Source: an uncultured Pelagibacteraceae bacterium
GTDB taxonomy: Bacteria > Pseudomonadota > Alphaproteobacteria > Pelagibacterales > Pelagibacteraceae
Direction of reading: 5' to 3'
DNA: 64,000 bases
NCBI GenBank assembly: GCA_902613915.1
Contig: CACMJB010000002.1
Coordinates: forward strand, 10,001-74,000
Part shown: one piece after another, positions 17,954 to 25,474 of the stretch
How positions within the stretch are numbered: position 1 is the stretch's first letter
Layout of the letters: each line of letters begins with the position of its first letter
Notes under the pieces: generated by a model
Told to the model about the DNA's origin: nothing
What the model saw: only the letters and a program-made list of their open reading frames with translations
Databases searched by the model: none
Program-made: the position numbers and the translations under genes

Positions 17954-20299
17954 ATGAGCAAAACTAAAGCTGAAACTTTAAAATCATTAGAAAAAAAACT
18001 TAAACATTTTAAAGTTCCTAAAACTTATTTTTTTAATTTCAATGATTGGAAAAATAAAAAAGACTCTATACTTGAAAATATCAAATTAAATTTCAAAAAA
18101 AAAATTGCTGTAAGATCGTCAGCAGTAGATGAAGATAAACTTAGTGGATCACAAGCAGGTAAATATTTAAGTTTTTTGGATATAGATAATAAGAAGGAAG
18201 AATTAAAAAAAAAAATAACTAATATTTTTAAAAGTTATGAAAGAAATTCAAACAGTGAAAAAAACCAAATATTAATTCAAAATATGATTACAAATGTAAA
18301 AATGAGTGGAGTAATTTTTACTCATGATGCAGACAACAATTCACCTTACTATTGTATTAATTACGATGACATTTCTGGAAAGTCAGATACAGTAACATCA
18401 GGCAGAGGCATATATTCTAATAAAAGTTTATATTTGTTGAGAGGAAAAGAAAATAAACTCAAGTCGAAAAGGTTTATTAATTTAATTTGTGCTGTTAAAG
18501 AACTTGAAGATTCAGTAGATAATAATAAGATTGATATAGAGTTTGCCCTCACTAAAAAAAACACATTATATTTGTTGCAAGTAAGACCTTTAGCAAAAAA
18601 GAAATTTATATATAATCAAAAATTTTTTAACAAAATTTCTAATATAGTTTTAAATGTAGAGAAAAAATTAAAACCAAAGTTTAGAAAAAACAAATACATT
18701 TGTGGAAAAACTACGGTGTTTGGTCAAATGCCAGACTGGAATCCTGTGGAAATGATAGGCTTACATCCATCAAAATTAGCATTTTCACTTTATAAATATT
18801 TGATAACTAAATCCTCATGGTTAGTTTCAAGAAAAATGATGGGATACAAAGGTATTAAAGATCCAGATTTAATGTTAAATATAATTGGAAAACCTTACAT
18901 AGACGTAAGAAAAAGTTTTAATTCTTTCCTGCCAAAAAAATGTAACAAGATTTTAAGTAATAAGGTAATTGATGCTGCTATTGAGAAACTAAAATTAGAA
19001 CCTAATTTACATGATAAAGTTGAATTTGATGTAATTCCAAACTGTTATTGTTTAGACTTTGAAAAAAAATTCAATAAATACTCTAACACAATTAAAAAAG
19101 ATGAATTAATGTACCTAAAAAAGGAATATAAAAATATTTTTATCAAAAATTTGTTTTCTGGAAAAGGAAGCATTGATTATAACCTATTACAAATAAAAAA
19201 TTTAAAAAAAAAACAGGAGGCAGATAATATTTATAATGAGAATTTGTCAGTTTTTAATATTAAACAAATTTTAGATGACTGTAAAAATTTTGGTGTAATA
19301 CCTTTCGGAATATTAGCTAGACACGCATTTGTAGCAAAAGAAATTTTAAATTCGTTAGTAAGATTAAAAATATTGAATGAAACAGACGTTTCTATTTTTA
19401 ACACTAATATTGAAACAATTACCAACTCTTTTTTAATAGATCTAAAAAAATTAAAAAAAAGAAAAATTAGTAAAAAAATATTTTTAAATAAATACGGACA
19501 TTTAAGACCTGGTACATATGATATAAATTCAAAAAGTTACAAAGAGATGTCTTTAAATGGAATAAAAATAACTGACAACTTAGCTAAAAAAGGGTCAGTT
19601 TATTTTTTAAAAAAAAAACTAAGAAGACATGAGAAAAAAATAAATAAATTATTAAAAAAAGACCTAATTCCTTTGGAGTTTGACACTTTAATTGATTATC
19701 TAACAAAATCATTCTCTAGCAGAGAGTATGCTAAATTTATTTTTTCGAAAAACATAAGTTTAGTAATTGAAGTATTAAAAAAATACGTGAAAGAAAATAA
19801 AAAAAGGATCGATTTTGTTGACAATTTAGAAGTTACAGATTTATTTTCAAAAAATATTTTCTCAAGAAAAAATATTTATAAATCAATTAAGAACAAGAAA
19901 AAATTTCAACTTGATAGCTTAATAAAATTGCCACAAATTATTTACGATCCGAGTTATTTAAATGTAATACCTTTTCAAACGAGTTTTCCAAATTTTATTA
20001 GCTCAAAGAAAGTTACAGCTAAAGTCATATTATTAAGTAAAAACAAAAATAAAAATAAGTTAATCAATAGCATAGCTATGATTGAAAATGCAGATCCTGG
20101 ATATGATTGGATATTTGGTTTTAAAATCAAAGGTTTAATTACAAAATTTGGAGGAGCCAACTCCCATATGTCTATTAGATGTGCTGAATTAGGTATACCA
20201 GCCGCGATTGGCTGTGGCCATCAATCTTACTCTAATTATGAAAAATCAAAACTGTTAGAATTGAATTGTAAAAGTAAATCGATAAAAATAGTTAACTAA
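17954..20299 (+). CDS. L-glutamine kinase-like enzyme (PEP-synthase-related; Cj1418-like)
   Basis: The 781-aa protein has the PEP synthase plan: an ATP-grasp N-terminus with VRSSA (53-57), E60 and GSQAG (65-69), SGVIFTHD (~118-125) and QVRP (209-212); a long middle domain with YGHLRPGTYDI near 515; and a C-terminal phosphohistidine domain with H738 in GGANSHMS. It lacks the PEP-binding barrel of true PEP synthase. The size, the YGHLRPGTYD block and the His position agree with the C. jejuni enzyme Cj1418, which phosphorylates the amide nitrogen of L-glutamine via a phosphohistidine (family knowledge). The next two genes match the following pathway steps. Another phosphoryl acceptor is possible, since rifampicin phosphotransferases share this fold. 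It is the first gene of a rightward operon. Confidence 0.78.
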   Translation: MSKTKAETLKSLEKKLKHFKVPKTYFFNFNDWKNKKDSILENIKLNFKKKIAVRSSAVDEDKLSGSQAGKYLSFLDIDNKKEELKKKITNIFKSYERNSNSEKNQILIQNMITNVKMSGVIFTHDADNNSPYYCINYDDISGKSDTVTSGRGIYSNKSLYLLRGKENKLKSKRFINLICAVKELEDSVDNNKIDIEFALTKKNTLYLLQVRPLAKKKFIYNQKFFNKISNIVLNVEKKLKPKFRKNKYICGKTTVFGQMPDWNPVEMIGLHPSKLAFSLYKYLITKSSWLVSRKMMGYKGIKDPDLMLNIIGKPYIDVRKSFNSFLPKKCNKILSNKVIDAAIEKLKLEPNLHDKVEFDVIPNCYCLDFEKKFNKYSNTIKKDELMYLKKEYKNIFIKNLFSGKGSIDYNLLQIKNLKKKQEADNIYNENLSVFNIKQILDDCKNFGVIPFGILARHAFVAKEILNSLVRLKILNETDVSIFNTNIETITNSFLIDLKKLKKRKISKKIFLNKYGHLRPGTYDINSKSYKEMSLNGIKITDNLAKKGSVYFLKKKLRRHEKKINKLLKKDLIPLEFDTLIDYLTKSFSSREYAKFIFSKNISLVIEVLKKYVKENKKRIDFVDNLEVTDLFSKNIFSRKNIYKSIKNKKKFQLDSLIKLPQIIYDPSYLNVIPFQTSFPNFISSKKVTAKVILLSKNKNKNKLINSIAMIENADPGYDWIFGFKIKGLITKFGGANSHMSIRCAELGIPAAIGCGHQSYSNYEKSKLLELNCKSKSIKIVN

Positions 20300-20911
20300 A
20301 TGAGAATAGTTGTAACATTGAGAGAAACAAAAATCTCAAAAATAAAAGAGACAAGAGAGTCGATTGATAAGAAGTTAATTTCCTTATTGGTTAAAAATGG
20401 CCTAACTCCAATATTGATCCCAAGTGAGCTTGGAACGCCCAAAAATTACAAGAAATTAGTTTCTTTTTTAAAGTTATCGAGACCTAGCGGTTTATTATTA
20501 TCTGGAGGGGAGGATATCAAATTAAATTCTGCAAGATACTATTTGGAAAGAAAACTTTTTAAATATTTTTTTAGAAAAAATAAAAAGATTTTTGGTATTT
20601 GTAGAGGTTTGCAAATGATCTCTGATATTTTTCAAGTTGGTTTAAGAAGAACAAATTTGAAAGTGCGAAAAACTTATAAAATAAAAAATTTAGATAATAA
20701 AAAACATTATTTTGGAACTTGTTATTTTAAATGGGAAATTAAAAATTGCCCTAAAAACTTTTTAATTACTTTTTTATCTGAAAATAATACTATCTGGGGA
20801 ATCAAACATAAGTCGAAAAACTGTGAGGCGCTTATGCTACATCCCGAGAGAGAAAAAACTTCTAATTTAAATTTTCAAAAATATATAAAAAATTTTTATA
20901 GGAAAAAATGA
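20300..20911 (+). CDS. class I glutamine amidotransferase-like hydrolase (gamma-glutamyl-CDP-amidate hydrolase-like; Cj1417-like)
   Basis: This 203-aa peptidase C26-type protein has LLLSGGEDI (~66-74), the nucleophile C101 in GICRGLQ, and H181 with E183 in LHPERE, completing a Cys-His-Glu triad. In C. jejuni, Cj1417 hydrolyses L-glutamyl-CDP-phosphoramidate to glutamate and CDP-phosphoramidate. The similar length and the location directly after the kinase and before the cytidylyltransferase support the same role here. A gamma-glutamyl-GABA hydrolase-like activity is the alternative if context is ignored. The gene starts on the base after the upstream stop and overlaps the next gene by 4 bp. 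Confidence 0.78.
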   Translation: MRIVVTLRETKISKIKETRESIDKKLISLLVKNGLTPILIPSELGTPKNYKKLVSFLKLSRPSGLLLSGGEDIKLNSARYYLERKLFKYFFRKNKKIFGICRGLQMISDIFQVGLRRTNLKVRKTYKIKNLDNKKHYFGTCYFKWEIKNCPKNFLITFLSENNTIWGIKHKSKNCEALMLHPEREKTSNLNFQKYIKNFYRKK

Positions 20912-21615
20912 TAGGTATTATATTGGCTGCTGGTAGAGGTTCAAGAATGGGTAATTATACCTTGAATAAGCCTAAATCATTTATAGTTTATAAAAAGAAA
21001 AAACTAATTGATCATATTTTGCAAAATTTTAAAAAAAACGGAATTAATAAAATTTATATTATTACAGGTTATAAAAAAAAACTATTTGAAAATATTAAAG
21101 TTAAAAAAATTTATAACAATAAATGGAAGTCAACAAATATTTTTTATTCACTTTATAAAGCTAGAAAATTAATGCTTAAAGAACCATGTATAGTTTCCTA
21201 CGCAGATATTTTCTATGATTATCTGGCAATAAAAAAACTTAAACCACGAAAAGATTTGATTACTGTATTGTCTTATAAGCTGTGGAAAAACAATTGGAAT
21301 AAAAGATTTTTAAATCCTTTAAGCGATTTAGAAAGTTTTGATTATGATAAAAAAGGTTACTTGTTAAAAATCGGAGAAAAAGTAAAAAATGTAAAGGGTA
21401 TTAAAGGTCAATTTTCTGGTTTATTTAAAATAACACCTAAAGGTTGGCTTATAGTTGAAAATTACCTTAAAAAAAAAAACAAAAACAAATTCTTTAAAAA
21501 AGATATAACAGGGTTTTTAAAAGATTTTATCAAAACAGAAAAAAAAATTGTTAAAATTAGAAACTATTCTGGTAAGTGGAATGAAATTGACAGACAATCT
21601 GATTTAAAATTATGA
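20908..21615 (+). CDS. nucleotidyltransferase (CTP:phosphoglutamine cytidylyltransferase-like; Cj1416-like)
   Basis: This 235-aa protein of the sugar-phosphate/phosphocholine nucleotidyltransferase fold has LAAGRGSRMG (6-15), KPK (21-23), a metal-binding YAD (D100), and a WNEIDRQSDL end like LicC-type cytidylyltransferases. In the C. jejuni pathway Cj1416 joins L-glutamine phosphate with CTP to give L-glutamyl-CDP-phosphoramidate. The base specificity cannot be read from sequence, so a choline-phosphate or sugar-phosphate substrate remains possible. The gene overlaps its upstream neighbour by 4 bp. Confidence 0.75.
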   Translation: MIGIILAAGRGSRMGNYTLNKPKSFIVYKKKKLIDHILQNFKKNGINKIYIITGYKKKLFENIKVKKIYNNKWKSTNIFYSLYKARKLMLKEPCIVSYADIFYDYLAIKKLKPRKDLITVLSYKLWKNNWNKRFLNPLSDLESFDYDKKGYLLKIGEKVKNVKGIKGQFSGLFKITPKGWLIVENYLKKKNKNKFFKKDITGFLKDFIKTEKKIVKIRNYSGKWNEIDRQSDLKL

Positions 21616-21624
21616 TATAATTAT

Positions 21625-22599
21625 ATGTTGAGAATTAAAATACTAGTAACTTTAGGACCGTCATCCTTAAATTCAAAATTTTTAAAATTTTCTAAGGGAA
21701 ATGTAGATTTGTTGAGATTAAATCTATCACATATTAATAGTGATGAACTTAGTGATCTAATTGATTATATACGAAAATATAATAAAACAACACCTATTTG
21801 TATCGATACTGAAGGAGCACAAATTAGAACAAAGTTTAATAAAAAATTTTTAAGAAAGAATCAAACATTTAAAATTAACTTAGATAAAAAAAAAGCAACT
21901 TTTTACCCAAGTGAATTTTTAACAAAAATAAAACTTAACGATATTTTTTTAATCGGTTTTGAAAATTTAGAGGCGAAAGTTAAAAAAATTAATGAAAAAT
22001 TTATTTTTTTAAAAGTATTAAGGTCAGGTTATATTGAAAATAACAAAGGGGTACATTTAAAAAATAGAAAGGTAAATTTACATTTTTTAACAAAAAAAGA
22101 CAATATTTGTATTAATATTGCAAAAAAAAAGAAGATTAATAATTTTGCTCTTTCTTTTACAAATTCAAGTAAAGATGTAATAAATTTTAGAAATTTATTA
22201 CCTAAGACAAATAGGATATTTAAAATTGAGACATTGAAATCTATTCAAAATTTAAAAAAAATTATTCAATACGGAGATAATTTTTTAATTGATAGAGGTG
22301 ATTTATCCAAAGATGTAACAATAGAAAAAATTCCTTATTACCAGAGAGAAATTATAAAAACTATTAAGAAAAGTAAGAAGAAAAAAAATATATTTATAGC
22401 AACTAATCTATTAGAAAGTATGGTTAATAATCCGTACCCAAACCGAGCTGAAACTAATGATATTTATAATTGTCTCGAAATGGGCGCTACTGGATTGGTT
22501 CTGGCTGCAGAAACTGCAATTGGAAAGCATCCTATTGATGCAGTCATCTTTTTAAAAAAAATGATCCGCTCATTCAAAACTTTTGGAAATAACAAATGA
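21625..22599 (+). CDS. short pyruvate kinase-like protein of unknown role
   Basis: At 324 aa this protein holds the pyruvate kinase barrel and an inserted B-like domain but lacks the C-terminal allosteric domain (full enzymes are ~470 aa). Catalytic signatures persist: RLNLSH (31-36), DTEGAQIRT (61-69), the KIE triad (200-202), DRGDL (223-227), ATNLLESM (259-266), NRAE (273-276) and AAETAIGKHP (294-303). The core has diverged from housekeeping pyruvate kinase and is Lys/Asn-rich. It sits inside the phosphoramidate-type operon. It might regenerate ATP from PEP, or act on a PEP-derived or phosphoramidate substrate. Both are inference, and C. jejuni has no such gene in its locus as far as I recall. 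Confidence 0.75.
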   Translation: MLRIKILVTLGPSSLNSKFLKFSKGNVDLLRLNLSHINSDELSDLIDYIRKYNKTTPICIDTEGAQIRTKFNKKFLRKNQTFKINLDKKKATFYPSEFLTKIKLNDIFLIGFENLEAKVKKINEKFIFLKVLRSGYIENNKGVHLKNRKVNLHFLTKKDNICINIAKKKKINNFALSFTNSSKDVINFRNLLPKTNRIFKIETLKSIQNLKKIIQYGDNFLIDRGDLSKDVTIEKIPYYQREIIKTIKKSKKKKNIFIATNLLESMVNNPYPNRAETNDIYNCLEMGATGLVLAAETAIGKHPIDAVIFLKKMIRSFKTFGNNK

Positions 22600-23879
22600 A
22601 AATTATAAATATTGCCTCGATTAACAGACATGGTGGATCCTTACTAGTCAGATTGCTTGATGGTCATCCAGATATCGCTGCATATCCAGTTGAAAAACAT
22701 TTTTTGAGAGATGAAAAAACATTTCCATTTGCTGATAAACTCACTGGTTCACCAACATATGTTCCAGATATAGAAGATTTTAAGAAGTTTGGGAATTTGC
22801 AAAAATTTTTTGAAGTGCCTTCCCAAAAACCTCAAATTATTCATAGATGGGGTAAAGAAAAAGCTGACTCAATTGGAATAAGAAAAAATTATTTGGAAAA
22901 AGCTTTTTATCAGAATGTTCAAACTGATTTTAATTATAAAAGATTTATTAGCCTTTTAAATGAGTCAGACCAAAAATTTGATAATATAAATGATGTTTAT
23001 GACAATTTTCATAAAGCCTATTTTAAATCATGGGATGATGGCAAACATATGGGGAGTGGTGAGTTTGTTGCTTTTAATGGAAGCGGAGGTCTATTTTTAA
23101 AAAATTTCGATAAATACTTTTCGGAATTTAAAGGTTCTTTTGCTTTAATTCCAATAAGAAACATTGAGACATATATATCATCAGAAAAAACAAGGCTAGC
23201 CAGACTGTTCTTTGGCACAAGAAGATTTAATAAACCTAATTTACCATACTATTTAATTAAAAATTTTTCTTACTATGACCTTAGATCTATAATTAGAACA
23301 TGGAAAGTTTCAGTAACAAGAGCTTTTATTTTGTCGGAAAATTTAAAAAATGATAATTTTTTAATTTATAGATACGAAACACTTGTAACGAAAACTGAAC
23401 AAGTAATGAGAGATTTGTGTAATAAAACTGGAATAAAATATAATAATATCTTACTAAAACCTACGCTGGGAGGAATTCATTGGTTGGGAAATTCTCATTA
23501 CGGACCACAAAATGGAATTAACTTATCAAATCATGTTTCTAAAGTTTTAAGGAGAGATGAACTGGATATCATAAATGAAGAAACTGGCAATCTGATGAAT
23601 TCTATTGATAAAATAGACGATAGCTTTCTAAATATTAAATCTATAGATAAAAAACTTTTGTTCGACTATGATTTGCAAAAAAGTTATTCCAGAGACATTG
23701 ATAAATGGACACTATATTCAGCTTTATCTTTCAGAGGTTTTAGGTCTGCAAGAATAAAAAAAAATAGTTTCTTAAATGTAATTGCTTTTTTATTTTCAAT
23801 TTACTCGTACATTTTTAATATACCAAGATTGTTAAAGTTAAATTTTTTTCCAAATAAAGGCAAACAAAACTATACATGA
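22596..23879 (+). CDS. sulfotransferase-fold protein (candidate phosphoramidate transferase)
   Basis: The 427-aa protein starts with a P-loop-like segment NRHGGSLLVRLLDGHPDI (10-27), the position of the 5'-phosphosulfate-binding loop in sulfotransferases. It has a 3'-phosphate-binding-like motif IPIRNIETYISSEKTR around R188 and S195/S196. No signal peptide is visible; the hydrophobic stretch near residues 392-407 could touch the membrane. It overlaps both neighbours by 4 bp, with the CysC-like kinase next. A 3'-phospho-CDP-phosphoramidate resembles PAPS in having a 3'-phosphate, so I infer it transfers phosphoramidate; true sulfation is the alternative. Confidence 0.65.
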   Translation: MKIINIASINRHGGSLLVRLLDGHPDIAAYPVEKHFLRDEKTFPFADKLTGSPTYVPDIEDFKKFGNLQKFFEVPSQKPQIIHRWGKEKADSIGIRKNYLEKAFYQNVQTDFNYKRFISLLNESDQKFDNINDVYDNFHKAYFKSWDDGKHMGSGEFVAFNGSGGLFLKNFDKYFSEFKGSFALIPIRNIETYISSEKTRLARLFFGTRRFNKPNLPYYLIKNFSYYDLRSIIRTWKVSVTRAFILSENLKNDNFLIYRYETLVTKTEQVMRDLCNKTGIKYNNILLKPTLGGIHWLGNSHYGPQNGINLSNHVSKVLRRDELDIINEETGNLMNSIDKIDDSFLNIKSIDKKLLFDYDLQKSYSRDIDKWTLYSALSFRGFRSARIKKNSFLNVIAFLFSIYSYIFNIPRLLKLNFFPNKGKQNYT

Positions 23880-24430
23880 AACTTAAAAAACAACTACCTA
23901 AAGCTGGTGTTTTATGGCTAACTGGTTTATCTGGCTCAGGCAAAACAACTATAACTAAAATATTGTATAACCATCTCAGGAAAAAATATAATAAGATAAA
24001 ACTTTTAGATGGAGACGTTTTAAGGTCTAGGGAAAAAATTTATCATTCAAAAAATTCTTTCACAAAATCAAATAGAATAAAAATTGGAAAATTATATTCA
24101 CGTATTTGCAAAAAATTTGTAAATAAGGGTTATTTTGTGATTATCGCTGTTATGGCTCTTTATAAAGAAGTTCACGGGTATAATAGAAAAACAATTAAAA
24201 ACTATATAGAAATTTTTTTAGACGTTCCAATAAAAGAATTAATTAAAAGAGATCCAAAAAAAATTTATAAAAAATTTTTTCAAAAAAAAATTAGTAACGT
24301 AACCGGTTTAGATTTGAAATACGATAAACCAAAAAAAAGTAACATTACGATTAAATGGAAAAATAATGTACTGAAGGAAAATATTGTCAAAAAAATTTTG
24401 ATATATTTAATGAGAGAAAGAAAAATTTAA
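23876..24430 (+). CDS. CysC-like kinase, probably cytidine diphosphoramidate kinase (Cj1415-like)
   Basis: This 184-aa protein has the APS-kinase fold with Walker A GLSGSGKT (17-24) and LDGDVLR (44-50). It departs from true CysC at marker sites. The usual FS..DR.ENIRR is FTKSNRIKIGKLY, and the ISPYRADR loop is MALYKEVHGYNR. From memory the latter form is typical of the Cj1415 subgroup, which phosphorylates the 3'-OH of CDP-phosphoramidate. The RDPKKIYKK and TGLDLKYDKP segments are kept. No ATP sulfurylase gene lies near, and SAR11 lacks assimilatory sulfate reduction, which argues against a sulfate role. Confidence 0.75.
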   Translation: MKLKKQLPKAGVLWLTGLSGSGKTTITKILYNHLRKKYNKIKLLDGDVLRSREKIYHSKNSFTKSNRIKIGKLYSRICKKFVNKGYFVIIAVMALYKEVHGYNRKTIKNYIEIFLDVPIKELIKRDPKKIYKKFFQKKISNVTGLDLKYDKPKKSNITIKWKNNVLKENIVKKILIYLMRERKI

Positions 24431-25408
24431 ATGAAAAATATAAATTGGGCTGCACCAGATTTAGTCTGTAATAAGATAGTTTTTATAGATGGTTTGTCTA
24501 GATCAGGAAAAACAATGATTGGTCCTATTGTCTCCTCTTTTAATAGAACCTATCCTTTTCAACACCAGATCTTGATTGATAATTTGGTTCTTTTGCTCAA
24601 TAACAAATCAATCACGAAAGAGGCGTGCAAAACATTAGTAAATATTTTTTTAAACCAAAATATTTATTATCTCAATATTTCACGATGCATTAATCTGCGT
24701 CCAGATGACAATAGTAGCATAATTAAAGATAAAAATTATAAAAAGTTTATTAAAAATTTAAAAAAAAAAGAGGGAGACTATGTGATTGATAAAATCAAAA
24801 AAGATAAGTTTTTACCTGTATTTATGTCTCATGATCTTCTTAGTTATGTTAAAAATTTAGAACAAATTAAATTAAATTTTAAGATAGTTTACGTCATTAG
24901 AAATCCTATGGATAATATTTACTCTTTTTATTCAAAATATAATGCAAGGTATAAAAAAGAAAAGTATAACTTAAATAATCCAAGATTTTACTCTTTATCT
25001 GTAAAAAAAGATAATCGATTATTACCTTATTACGCATATAAAAATAATAAGAAATTTTTAAAACTCAATAATGCTGAAAAGGCAGCCTATTATTATTTAG
25101 ATTCAATGAAAAAATCTATTAAAAATTATAAAAAAATTAAAAATAAAGAAAAGAAAATTTTGGTAATCAGATTCGATGACATGACTCAAGATCATAAAAA
25201 TACTTTAATTAGAATTAGTAAATTTTTAAATATTAAAAAAAGTAAACATACATTTAAAATATTAAAAAAAGAAAGAGTGCCAAGAAAAAAAGATGACGAG
25301 ATTAAATATAAAAAAAGAAAAGTTCTTAAAAATGTAATAAGACCAAAAATTTTCAAAGAATTAGAAAAGTTTGAAAATTCCTATAAAAAAAATTCTTTAT
25401 TTGTGTAA
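24431..25408 (+). CDS. second sulfotransferase-fold protein (candidate phosphoramidate transferase)
   Basis: This 325-aa protein has a Walker-like loop GLSRSGKTM (21-29) and the sulfotransferase 3'-phosphate-binding pattern VYVIRNPMDNIYSFYS (153-168, R157 and S165). The C-terminal third is very Lys-rich. It is the last gene of the seven-gene operon and follows the CysC-like kinase with no gap. Two different transferases suggest two acceptor positions, as C. jejuni can carry more than one phosphoramidate transferase. Sulfotransferase activity is possible if PAPS is made elsewhere. Confidence 0.62.
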   Translation: MKNINWAAPDLVCNKIVFIDGLSRSGKTMIGPIVSSFNRTYPFQHQILIDNLVLLLNNKSITKEACKTLVNIFLNQNIYYLNISRCINLRPDDNSSIIKDKNYKKFIKNLKKKEGDYVIDKIKKDKFLPVFMSHDLLSYVKNLEQIKLNFKIVYVIRNPMDNIYSFYSKYNARYKKEKYNLNNPRFYSLSVKKDNRLLPYYAYKNNKKFLKLNNAEKAAYYYLDSMKKSIKNYKKIKNKEKKILVIRFDDMTQDHKNTLIRISKFLNIKKSKHTFKILKKERVPRKKDDEIKYKKRKVLKNVIRPKIFKELEKFENSYKKNSLFV

Positions 25409-25474
25409 AAATAATTCTATGGATCTTAGAGGAAATAAAAAGCTCAAATGTAGAATTTTGTATAATCAAAGGTT

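Noticed and set aside
17954-20299. Housekeeping PEP synthase or pyruvate phosphate dikinase
   Set aside because: The PEP/pyruvate-binding TIM-barrel after the phosphohistidine domain is absent and the middle domain is of the glutamine-kinase type.
23876-24430. Genuine APS kinase for sulfate assimilation
   Set aside because: Marker residues differ from CysC, no ATP sulfurylase or sulfite reductase genes are near, and SAR11 lacks assimilatory sulfate reduction. The neighbours match phosphoramidate enzymes.
25409-25474. Small ORF or terminator between the accessory operon and the DUF255 gene
   Set aside because: A short ATG frame at 25421 has no similarity or good start signal, and the only inverted repeat (AATTCTA/TAGAATT) has a 31-nt loop and no U-tract.
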